Of a stretch of 64,000 nucleotides of DNA, positions 9,198-17,017 are shown piece after piece. Made by a program: the position numbers and the translations under genes. Source of the stretch: Bradyrhizobium sp. JYMT SZCCT0180 (GTDB taxonomy: Bacteria; Pseudomonadota; Alphaproteobacteria; Rhizobiales; Xanthobacteraceae); the NCBI RefSeq assembly GCF_018130165.1, contig NZ_JAFCLZ010000022.1, forward strand, positions 98,696 to 162,695. The letters run 5' to 3'. Under the pieces are notes generated by a model. It saw only the letters and a program-made list of their open reading frames with translations, was not told where the DNA came from and did not search any database. Each line of letters starts with the position of its first letter. Positions within the stretch are counted from its first letter, which is position 1.

Positions 9198-11627
9198 TCA
9201 CGGCCGCAGATCGATCATGATAGCTGCCTTCTCATCCGGCGACAGCCGGCCCAATTCTTCGGTTGTATCGATCGGGCCATCATCAATATCGTGGCCGATA
9301 GATGCCGCATCGTCGCCAAGCGGACGACCCAATTCATTGCGCTTTGATCCGATCAAAACTTGGAACCACTGGTCGCGTTGCATCACAGCATGGAAGATGC
9401 GCTCTTCGTAGGTGCCCTTCAGAAGCATAAACCGTACGTCAATAAACCCTTCATCGGACGGTCCCCACCCCACGCGATCAACTCGCCCCTCTCTTTGCTC
9501 CATCCTTGCGGGATTCCACTCCAGGTCATAATGGATCACGTAGCGACATTGATGTTGAAGGTCTATGCCTTCTTCCCCAACTCGGCTTACGAGCAGTACG
9601 AAGGGATTAAATTGCTGATTGAAATTTCGTCGATGAGCTTCACGGTCTAGAACGTTAGAACCGTCGTATCGTCCGACAATGCCAACAGAACTGCATTCCT
9701 CCATCAGCACTAGGCACTCTCGTTCGGCCATAAAAATCCGCTCGTATCGCGGCCTCTCTTCATGAACCTCATCGTCGAAAGAATTTTGAATAACTCTACA
9801 GAGGGTTTGTACGAGCGGTTCTGAAATTGTAGTCCAGAGCCATTGATCTATTGCCTCCTCTGTTGCCTGCGAGATTCCCCTTGCTGCTCGCAGCAAAAAT
9901 AACAACTGCTCTGTTCGTCTCAGAATCGTTGTGCGATATGCCTCCACCAAACTTCTTCCTATGTATGGCCGGAAGTTTTCATGTTCAAAGTCGGGCGGTA
10001 CCAGACAAAGGGAACCGCTCAGCAAAGTCTCGAGCTCTGCCTTGGCGCGCGCCAGCGAATTATTCAAGGATGCTCGAACTTTCGAAGCGAATTGCGCTCT
10101 AGCGCTAAAGCCGCTGTCACGCAGGACTTCGTCGAGATATTTGGCGAAAATGGGGGTCAGTCGCTTCGTTAATACATCGCGCAGATGCGGTGCGGTCCCC
10201 CCGATCAATTTGTTAAACACCAGCACCTTAGAAAGCCACCGGTCGGGGTCCTTGCTGATTTTCGCAATTTCCGCTACCGCAATCAGCTCGACTAGATCCG
10301 AAAGGGCTAAGACTTTTGGATGCAGCCGTTGGCTTCTACCTTTTGTCCAAGAGTTGATGAGATGCCTCAAATGGCGAGCACTCTCGAAATCGCCATTTAG
10401 AAGCTGTGATTGAGAAAGCTGAGGATAGGACGATAGGCCTTGTCGCAGATCCATGGTAACAAATGTCCTTTGATCTTCTCCAGTCCGCGCTCGCTCATTC
10501 TTTTCATCGATCAAAGCTCGTAGTTCGAGATAGTACAGTGCATCAGGCCCCTCGAACGGAAGGAGGGCCGCAGCTTTTAGTGTACTCTGTAAATCATCGA
10601 GCTTCTGAAATGGCTGCATCGTGAAGGTGCCGGCTGCCCTATTGACAAGGAAGTACCGTCGCTCGTTTTGCGATTTGACATTCCGGATCATGTACCTGCG
10701 GAGCAAAGCCTCAAGCCCCGTGCCGGCGAGGTTACCCGCAAGGGCGTCCTTATCGCGTAGTATGTTCAGCGCTTTGACCGCCTCGCGGCGAAGCGGATCA
10801 GTTACGCTTCGTTGCCGAAGTGAGAAGAAAATCTCTAATCTACGGACATAGAGGTCGAGGGCCTTCTTTGTTAGGTCCAAGTGTTCAGGTTCCGCTCGAA
10901 CCAGCGCGAAAAGTTGGACCATCTCATGAGGCGTCAATTCAAATGGTGTAGCTGTGAGCGCGAGAATCTTACCGAATTTCCCGCCAGACAAGCCTTGATT
11001 GTAGTCGGTCATTCGACCATTTGGAGCAAATATGTATGCAGGCTTGGTCCACCGTGCGTAGTGATGAGCCTCGTCAACTATGACTAGGTCCCACTCTGTT
11101 TCGAACAATCGCCTTAGAAACCAGCGTGTATTCCGATTGACCTGGGTTAGGACGGTCTGGTTGACAATGTAGATGCCAGGCGCGGCCTGAAGTCTTCCAC
11201 CATCGCGAACGGCTTGGTGTTCATCCGCCGAAGCCCGGCGACCTACCACATGAACCGAGCCAAGTAGCCGAAAAATTGGATGTCGTGCGGGCCATGCATC
11301 GCCGATTAGATACTGTGGAAATCCTCTCTCCGGATGGGTCGTGCTAAGCTCCTCCCGCCACTTTTCGAGAAGAGATGATTTGCACAGAATGAGAACGCGA
11401 TCGAACGCCTTTCGCGATGCACGAGCGTGATCGCAAAGCAGCGCCATGATCGATAAGGCCTCGTACGTTTTCCCAAACCCGACCTCGTCTGCAAGTACTA
11501 CGCCTCTCTGGCCTCGACTCAGAAGGGAGGTTAGCGCAGAGCGGACAGCGCTTTCCTGTGCTTCATGACCCTCTCCCAGTCGAAGCCGAGAACAAAGCTT
11601 GCTGACCTCATCGGGGTCAATTGCCAT
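9198..11627 (-). CDS. SNF2-type superfamily 2 helicase
   Basis: An 809-aa protein with SNF2/RapA-like motifs in order. Motif I is LADEVGFGKTYEA at residues ~45-57, matching the DExGxGKT form of SNF2 enzymes, and motif II is VIVDEAHHYA. LALTATPFELT is motif III. The C-terminal lobe has SRVGEEGIDLQ, HYDLEWNPARMEQREGR and VDRVG (motifs V and VI). It should translocate on double-stranded DNA using ATP. Its start overlaps the stop of the PLD-nuclease gene by 11 nt, and it is the last gene of a three-gene operon. SNF2 helicase plus PLD nuclease recalls DISARM and related defence systems, but no DrmA, DrmB or methyltransferase is seen. Confidence 0.8.
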   Translation of the reverse strand: MAIDPDEVSKLCSRLRLGEGHEAQESAVRSALTSLLSRGQRGVVLADEVGFGKTYEALSIMALLCDHARASRKAFDRVLILCKSSLLEKWREELSTTHPERGFPQYLIGDAWPARHPIFRLLGSVHVVGRRASADEHQAVRDGGRLQAAPGIYIVNQTVLTQVNRNTRWFLRRLFETEWDLVIVDEAHHYARWTKPAYIFAPNGRMTDYNQGLSGGKFGKILALTATPFELTPHEMVQLFALVRAEPEHLDLTKKALDLYVRRLEIFFSLRQRSVTDPLRREAVKALNILRDKDALAGNLAGTGLEALLRRYMIRNVKSQNERRYFLVNRAAGTFTMQPFQKLDDLQSTLKAAALLPFEGPDALYYLELRALIDEKNERARTGEDQRTFVTMDLRQGLSSYPQLSQSQLLNGDFESARHLRHLINSWTKGRSQRLHPKVLALSDLVELIAVAEIAKISKDPDRWLSKVLVFNKLIGGTAPHLRDVLTKRLTPIFAKYLDEVLRDSGFSARAQFASKVRASLNNSLARAKAELETLLSGSLCLVPPDFEHENFRPYIGRSLVEAYRTTILRRTEQLLFLLRAARGISQATEEAIDQWLWTTISEPLVQTLCRVIQNSFDDEVHEERPRYERIFMAERECLVLMEECSSVGIVGRYDGSNVLDREAHRRNFNQQFNPFVLLVSRVGEEGIDLQHQCRYVIHYDLEWNPARMEQREGRVDRVGWGPSDEGFIDVRFMLLKGTYEERIFHAVMQRDQWFQVLIGSKRNELGRPLGDDAASIGHDIDDGPIDTTEELGRLSPDEKAAIMIDLRP

Positions 11628-13662
11628 CGTCTAAACCCGAATTGTTGATCAGCTTCGCCACGGAGGCTAAGCATAGATTTGTGTCTGTGACATAGGGGCG
11701 TAGATGGGGGTCCCGAAGTTCGCCCATCCAAACCGACAGAGAAATCAGGACTGTTGATAGTTTTATGTCGGATGTGATTGATCTGAGTCTTGGCGCAAGA
11801 AGATGACTGCGTCCTCCGACTTCCAAGGTCCGCAGCAATTCTCGAGCCAGCCTGTCGATGAGGAAGAGACGGCATTCCGAAGAGAGACGCGCTCCTTCCT
11901 GGGCGGAGCTGTCCTGTAGCCACCGACTAAGGTCGCCCAAGGTCTTTCGAAGAGTATACTCCGAGTTTGGTCTCGTGATCGAGCGAGAGCGAACACCTCT
12001 GATGCCGGTTTGAAGATTCCGGAAAAAGCGATCGAGGTCCGCTTGATGACCTAAAACACGGCGGATATTAGTGTCCGGATTGAGGCCCCTATAGTGTTCT
12101 AGGAACGCGATTTGCTTCCTGTAGGTTTGTTGGACGCCACACCCTTCAAATGCAATTCGCTCATCCAAAGTCGACATGACTGCGCCAATCAAAGAGGTGC
12201 CGCAGAATTGGCTGGGGCAATCCACATTAATTGGCGCCAGGGCACTCCCCAAAACTGCACCAGCGGCATCAAGAAGTTCAACACGCAAGTGAGTTGATCT
12301 GATCGATAAAATTTGTGAAGAATCCGTTTCCAGTATCGTCGGTACATCGAGGACCAATTTTTGATCGAGACCCAAGGGTGCTGTGCCCACGGTAATCCAA
12401 GCCCCACTCGCTTTAATCTGCACTCGTGCAGTAACTGCACCGGGCAAGCGACCTTCCCAAGTAATGTCTAGTCTTGTTTCGGAAACACGCAATGTCGCGT
12501 CGAGAACCCGAAAGTCCCCGATGGGTCGCGAAGGGTTGGGATTGGAAGGGGTATGCGTAAGTGTCGTCCAATCGATCACTCTCCCAAACATCCGGTCTAA
12601 GCGCATTATCGAACGAACTTTGTCGTATGCATTACGTCGCACAGGGAGTCGTGTGATTAGTGCGATTTCCGAATTTCCCATTGGTGGACCGGAAAGAAAG
12701 GCGGCGCTGGTAAAATTTGGTGATCCGGAGACTGCAAGCAGATATGGCTCTCGATCCCGACCCCTTGCACCCTCAAATAGGAGAAATTTGCCATGCAACG
12801 GCCTGGCATCGTCGCTGATGGTGAGCCGTTGAAAAATGTCAATGTTCGCCCTCCACTGCAATAGCTTATCAATTGGGAGTAAGGTCTTTCCGTCAGATTG
12901 TTGAAAAAAGACGTTGATCGGCTTCTCTCCCTTGGGAGGCTCGAATCTAAGTTCCTTGAACATTTGCGAAAAGATACCAACATCCGCGGGCGAGTCCGGA
13001 TCTTCGCACTGGGCGATGTTGGGCTCGAAAAACGGACTTATTATGCTTAGTCGAGCTACATGACGATGGGGCAATGCATCAAGCACCTGCTTCCAAAGCG
13101 TTTCATTGTAGTTATGAATGAAGCTATGGAGCCTCGTCTCTGATTGGGGAATAATTTCGAGCACTTCCCGTAGCGCGATGGTCGTTTCTCGGAGTGATAT
13201 AGCCGCGGTCCCACCAGGTTCGACCTCATTCGTGAGCGGTCCAGCGATGTATTGCAGGATCTCATTAAACAGCGATCGTGGGCCACCCATGCCACTCACT
13301 TCGAAGGCGGATCCAAGCTCAAGATTCCGCTCCAGGCCCCCGCGAGTAAGGTTTGCGCTTGCAATAATAGCCAACGCTCGGTCTTCGGCGACGAAGAGGG
13401 CAAGCTTCGGATGGAATACCCGCGTGCTGAATCTGGCGTTAGCGCGATGGTAGCGTACGGAAGATGCCTCTGAAACTATGCTGTTTTGATCGCGAAGCAC
13501 GAGCGAAGTGGCGACCGGCCGATCGAATAGATCAGGAATAAATCCTTCCTCAAGCCATTTTCCGTCGAAACTGTATGTGAGCAACAACGCGGCACGAAGT
13601 CCTTGCCCGGGTGCAAAGCTTCCAACGATGTCTCGAACGAGAATGCCTTCATCATCCGCCAT
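11617..13662 (-). CDS. Phospholipase D-superfamily nuclease
   Basis: 681 aa from ATG 13662 (MADDEGILVRDIV), preferred because it overlaps the upstream stop by only 11 nt; the ORF is open further upstream. It carries two HKD-like half-sites. One is VFHPKLALF (H84, K86) followed by IIASANLTRGGLERN; the other is PLHGKFLLF followed by VSGSPNFTSAAF, near the middle. Two HxK...N half-sites make one PLD active site that cleaves phosphodiester bonds. The C-terminal ~300 residues are unassigned. It likely acts as the nuclease of the operon, working with the helicase downstream. Confidence 0.75.
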   Translation of the reverse strand: MADDEGILVRDIVGSFAPGQGLRAALLLTYSFDGKWLEEGFIPDLFDRPVATSLVLRDQNSIVSEASSVRYHRANARFSTRVFHPKLALFVAEDRALAIIASANLTRGGLERNLELGSAFEVSGMGGPRSLFNEILQYIAGPLTNEVEPGGTAAISLRETTIALREVLEIIPQSETRLHSFIHNYNETLWKQVLDALPHRHVARLSIISPFFEPNIAQCEDPDSPADVGIFSQMFKELRFEPPKGEKPINVFFQQSDGKTLLPIDKLLQWRANIDIFQRLTISDDARPLHGKFLLFEGARGRDREPYLLAVSGSPNFTSAAFLSGPPMGNSEIALITRLPVRRNAYDKVRSIMRLDRMFGRVIDWTTLTHTPSNPNPSRPIGDFRVLDATLRVSETRLDITWEGRLPGAVTARVQIKASGAWITVGTAPLGLDQKLVLDVPTILETDSSQILSIRSTHLRVELLDAAGAVLGSALAPINVDCPSQFCGTSLIGAVMSTLDERIAFEGCGVQQTYRKQIAFLEHYRGLNPDTNIRRVLGHQADLDRFFRNLQTGIRGVRSRSITRPNSEYTLRKTLGDLSRWLQDSSAQEGARLSSECRLFLIDRLARELLRTLEVGGRSHLLAPRLRSITSDIKLSTVLISLSVWMGELRDPHLRPYVTDTNLCLASVAKLINNSGLDDGN

Positions 13663-15559
13663 GACTAAGGTCAGCCTTCGTAAGACGTAGATCACGACAG
13701 AGAGAAAACAATTGCGGAAAACGCATCGCATGCCAACCGATGCCAAGCGGTCGATTATCGTCGCGAATAAGCTGTTGTGCCGGTTTATCCAGATAGCACC
13801 ATCTTTGGCGGCTCTTATTACTGGACACCTCTTCATGACGAACGACCATCGCTTCGATTAAGTCCCTAAAAGACTCTGCGAGAGGTCGTTCAGGCGGAAT
13901 ACCGCGCATAAGTATAAAGGGCGGCGCGGTCTGCAAGTCAGTAGCGCTCGTCAGAAAAGCCGCGTCAGTCTGAATTCGGCGCAACAAAACGCCCCCAATT
14001 GCGGCCATCTCCGCGGAGGTTTCCGCTTCAAAAAGAGCCTTATGTAGAGATCGAATGGTCGGCAGATTTGCATGTTTTCCGAACGGAGTTCGCCAAAACT
14101 TTCCGAAGTGCTTCGTTGTGACGATTGCATCACGAAGGTCGGAGATGCGACATTGTCCCGGCGTCGCGATTCCATCTAGAGCACATTTGAAAATTGATGA
14201 ATGTGCGAGAGAAAGGAGTTCATATACGGCGGCCCTCTGCAGAATTGCGGCATTGGGCGTCGGGACATCCTCGTAAAATTTGAGAAGTATGTCTGCGTTT
14301 GTAATTCCACCGCTTTCTGGCTCTTCCTCAGCAAGGATCGCAAATTCTTCAGACAGCGTGTCTAACCCAAGTTCCTTCTTTTGCTTGGCTCCTCCGCCCA
14401 ACAGTCCCTCCTTAAAGAGGAGGCTGACGGTCTGATAACGAGATTGAGCTGCTTGGCTATTACCGAGCAGAAATCCCGCGAGGAACGGCCTGCGAAATTT
14501 TGCCAATCCAAATTTCGACATGCATAGTTGTTTTCCCCAACCACGCAGAATCTCGCGGCTTAGCGCTTTTTCAGAAATAGCGAAATCAAAGAAGTCTTCG
14601 GGGAGGGCTTTCTCGAATTCGCGAGCGAGACGTTGACCCAAGTCGGTCAGCGTAAGTGCAAGTAGCCCGTCTATAACCCTGTTAGAGTGTTGTTCCGCAA
14701 AGCCCATGCTTTTCATCGAGTTGGAATAGAGCCGAAGGGCACCGGCTGACTCTTGATTTCGCAATATTTTCGCTGGCGGCCTAAATCTATTGCTCATTGC
14801 AGATTGCAGTACTTCGCTCTTACTTCGCTGACCGAGTACACGGCAGTCGTCGGTGGTGTTGCCGTGATGAATGAATTCACAGAGGACGTAAGCTCGCTCC
14901 AACCTATGAAATTGTTCAGCTTGACCGCCGCCCGGGATTCGGTTCGATTGGCCTAGCTTTTGGACGGCCCAGGCAATAAAACCATAATAAGCTATGCGTG
15001 TTGTGAAAACGGTAAGTCCGGGAAGTAATTCATTCGCAATCTGTTCTGCATGGTTTTGAAATCCAAGTGGATCACGCGAGCCAGCCGGTAATCGCTGTGG
15101 TTCTAGCCACTTCGGAATAAGCAATTTCAATTCCGCGTCGGTAGCGGATGATCCGGTTTTAACATAACTATCGTCGGGCCATATCTGGATCCGTTCGTTA
15201 ACCGTCCATTCCTCTGGGTGAAATTGAAGACCGTGCGAACGAAGGAAGTGTTTTATCTTGTTCGCTCGGCTCGACCGCATGCGTTCCAAGGCTTGAGCAT
15301 AAAAAACGTAACTTAGGTCCTTGCGTGTTAGGGAGAGAACGCGGCCGCGTGAGCGAAGGTAGGCGGCAAAGCTTTCAACCTTGCCGATCGAAACTCGTTC
15401 AACAGTGCCGTCGAGATATTCAAGCTCGCACTCTGTGGGGAAAATCTTCCGTAGAACGCCAACGAACCAGCGCGACGAGGTTTCATTGTATCGCACAGAA
15501 ATGCCGGCGACCAAATCGTCCTCCGACATCTGGATCAGATCGCCCCGTGCTCCCGGCAT
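13652..15559 (-). CDS. Unknown 635-aa protein, first gene of helicase/PLD operon
   Basis: Starts at ATG 15559 behind GAGGAAA. Residues ~15-60 (YNETSSRWFVGVLRKI, LEYLDGTVERV) look like a small beta-barrel reader, SH3/Tudor-like. Residues ~175-210 (NELLPGLTVFTTRIAYY followed by GFIAWAVQKLG) recall proteins annotated as DUF6361, which I associate with helicase/PLD clusters; this likeness is weak. It has no catalytic motif and no membrane segment. It could be the recognition or scaffold subunit. The stop overlaps the PLD gene start by 11 nt. Confidence 0.6.
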   Translation of the reverse strand: MPGARGDLIQMSEDDLVAGISVRYNETSSRWFVGVLRKIFPTECELEYLDGTVERVSIGKVESFAAYLRSRGRVLSLTRKDLSYVFYAQALERMRSSRANKIKHFLRSHGLQFHPEEWTVNERIQIWPDDSYVKTGSSATDAELKLLIPKWLEPQRLPAGSRDPLGFQNHAEQIANELLPGLTVFTTRIAYYGFIAWAVQKLGQSNRIPGGGQAEQFHRLERAYVLCEFIHHGNTTDDCRVLGQRSKSEVLQSAMSNRFRPPAKILRNQESAGALRLYSNSMKSMGFAEQHSNRVIDGLLALTLTDLGQRLAREFEKALPEDFFDFAISEKALSREILRGWGKQLCMSKFGLAKFRRPFLAGFLLGNSQAAQSRYQTVSLLFKEGLLGGGAKQKKELGLDTLSEEFAILAEEEPESGGITNADILLKFYEDVPTPNAAILQRAAVYELLSLAHSSIFKCALDGIATPGQCRISDLRDAIVTTKHFGKFWRTPFGKHANLPTIRSLHKALFEAETSAEMAAIGGVLLRRIQTDAAFLTSATDLQTAPPFILMRGIPPERPLAESFRDLIEAMVVRHEEVSSNKSRQRWCYLDKPAQQLIRDDNRPLGIGWHAMRFPQLFSLCRDLRLTKADLSHGG

Positions 15560-15669
15560 GAAATAATTTCCTCAGTCTAAATAGGTTTAAAAACGTATAA
15601 AAGAAGTCGCGGTGTAGGCACCGGTGCGAGATCCGTTACTCTCGCCCAATCAAGTAATTGTTTGAGGTG

Positions 15670-15912
15670 TCAGAATCTGTCATCGAGATACCCAATTGAC
15701 CGATTTGGAAGCCATCCACGTCCAACCTGTCCAGTACGCCAGTTGCCTCGTTCCAATTTTAACGGCGTGGCAAGGACATTTAATGCCACGCGCTCCGCGG
15801 CGTCTTCTTCCGCCGACTCGGAGCGTCTGTATCTGATCGCCGAGTCCATGATGCGACGCAAACGCTCGAATGGAAGCCAGACTGTTTCTCCTGATCCATG
15901 AAGTTGCACCAA
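15670..15912 (-). pseudogene. N-terminal remnant of a SNF2/DEAD-type helicase
   Basis: The frame is open from just after the WYL stop. From GTG 15912 it reads VQLHGSGETVWLPFERLRR and then AERVALNVLATPLKLERG. This matches my memory of the first ~100 residues of large bacterial helicases (a beta-barrel segment with WLPFERL, then the AER-x-LN helix before the DPLPHQ region). The frame then ends at 15670 without any helicase motif. A truncated helicase gene in the same transcription unit as the WYL gene is the likeliest explanation. A free-standing 80-95 aa protein is possible. Confidence 0.4.
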
Positions 15913-15956
15913 CGCTTGATGCCGTGTTGCGATTTCCCTGCGCGAAGGCGATACTC

Positions 15957-16952
15957 CTAGGGCAATGCATGAAAATCTGTTCGCTGATGATGCTCAATCA
16001 TTTTTCGCAATGCCAAGGGCGCCAGCACCTCGACCTGGTCGCCCCACATATAGAGATGCCAGCACATCTCGAGGTGCCCGGAAGCATTGAAACGAACTAC
16101 CAGCGAGCCGTCGGGCTGATCCTCGAGTACCTGTGCCGGGTGAAACAGAAAGTCACGGGCATGGGCTGCGGCTGAAGGCCTAAATTTCCACACTACTTCG
16201 TCAAATTCCTGTTCGTTCTGAAATGCGCCAAAGGCCTTTTGAGCGTGCTGGTCAATATCAAAATCGTGGTCACGTTCGAAGAACTCGCCCGTAAGTTCCG
16301 CACTCTGGATCTTGTCCGCCACGAAGTAGCGGAGGGGTCCGTCGGGATCGCTCAAAGATTTCGCAACGAGATACCGACGCATTCCTATCAATACGCCATA
16401 AGGCTCTACCACCCGCACAGTTGCTTCAGAGTTCCGGCGAGAGTGGTAGACGATCTTCAATCGCTCCGAACCTTTCAGAGCCGTCGATATTTTCGAAGAT
16501 ATTTCAGGCGTCAGTCGTGCGGTTGGTCCCGGGCGGGCCGCAAGACCTTGCGCTTCAAGCAAGGCCTCATGATCCGTCTCCAACCGGGCGACCTTATTGC
16601 GTGGCACAAGTGCCAATATTTTTTCTCGAAGACAACGAAGCTGATCAGCTTCCACACCCAGGGAGTTTCTTTCGAGAGTTTCAATTGATAGGTCGAGTGC
16701 GGCCAGCTCGTCAGGCGTGAGCGTCAGAAGATCGCGCAGCGCTCCGGTTTGGAGCCGCCAGCGCTTGTGGCCGTTCTCGTCAAAGCTGGCCTGAGTGTCC
16801 GGAAATTGCACTTCCAGAGTGTGCAGGATCCGCTGCGCCGTTCGCTTGGAAATGCCCAATCGCTCGCCGACGTCATTTAAAGTGACGCCCATGCGGTGGG
16901 ATGCTACGAAAGTAGCAAGCTCAAGTAATTGCTGGGCTTTCTCGAAAGACAT
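15957..16952 (-). CDS. WYL-domain transcriptional regulator
   Basis: 331 aa from ATG 16952 (MSFEKAQQLLELATFVASHR). The in-frame ATG at 16976 would put the palindromic operator inside the coding region, so the later start is preferred. A winged HTH (VTLNDVGERLGISKRTAQRI) is followed by a WYL domain with LKIVYHSRR, VEPYGVLIGMRRYLVAKS, a C-terminal WCX-like extension, and MCWHLYMWGDQVEVLAP. WYL regulators sense nucleic acid or nucleotide ligands and commonly control phage-defence operons such as BREX (BrxR). It probably represses both itself and the divergent nuclease-helicase gene. Confidence 0.8.
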   Translation of the reverse strand: MSFEKAQQLLELATFVASHRMGVTLNDVGERLGISKRTAQRILHTLEVQFPDTQASFDENGHKRWRLQTGALRDLLTLTPDELAALDLSIETLERNSLGVEADQLRCLREKILALVPRNKVARLETDHEALLEAQGLAARPGPTARLTPEISSKISTALKGSERLKIVYHSRRNSEATVRVVEPYGVLIGMRRYLVAKSLSDPDGPLRYFVADKIQSAELTGEFFERDHDFDIDQHAQKAFGAFQNEQEFDEVVWKFRPSAAAHARDFLFHPAQVLEDQPDGSLVVRFNASGHLEMCWHLYMWGDQVEVLAPLALRKMIEHHQRTDFHALP

Positions 16953-16966
16953 GGCTCCCCGACCGG

Positions 16967-16985
16967 GGTGACACATATTGTCACC
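16967..16985. promoter_or_regulatory. Palindromic operator between WYL gene and divergent helicase
   Basis: GGTGACA (16967-16973), spacer CATAT, TGTCACC (16979-16985): a perfect 7-bp inverted repeat centred 24 bp upstream of the WYL ATG. TTGTCA (16978-16983) with TATACC (16999-17004) could be a weakly spaced (15-bp) plus-strand promoter overlapping it. This is a natural binding site for a dimeric WYL repressor. The role is inferred from symmetry and position. Confidence 0.55.
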
Positions 16986-17017
16986 ACCTGCCTATAACTA
17001 TACCGTACACGGGGGGG

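Noticed and set aside
9198..16952. Assignment of the helicase/PLD/WYL region to DISARM
   Set aside because: No DrmA, DrmB (DUF1998) or DNA methyltransferase is present, so the named system is not supported.
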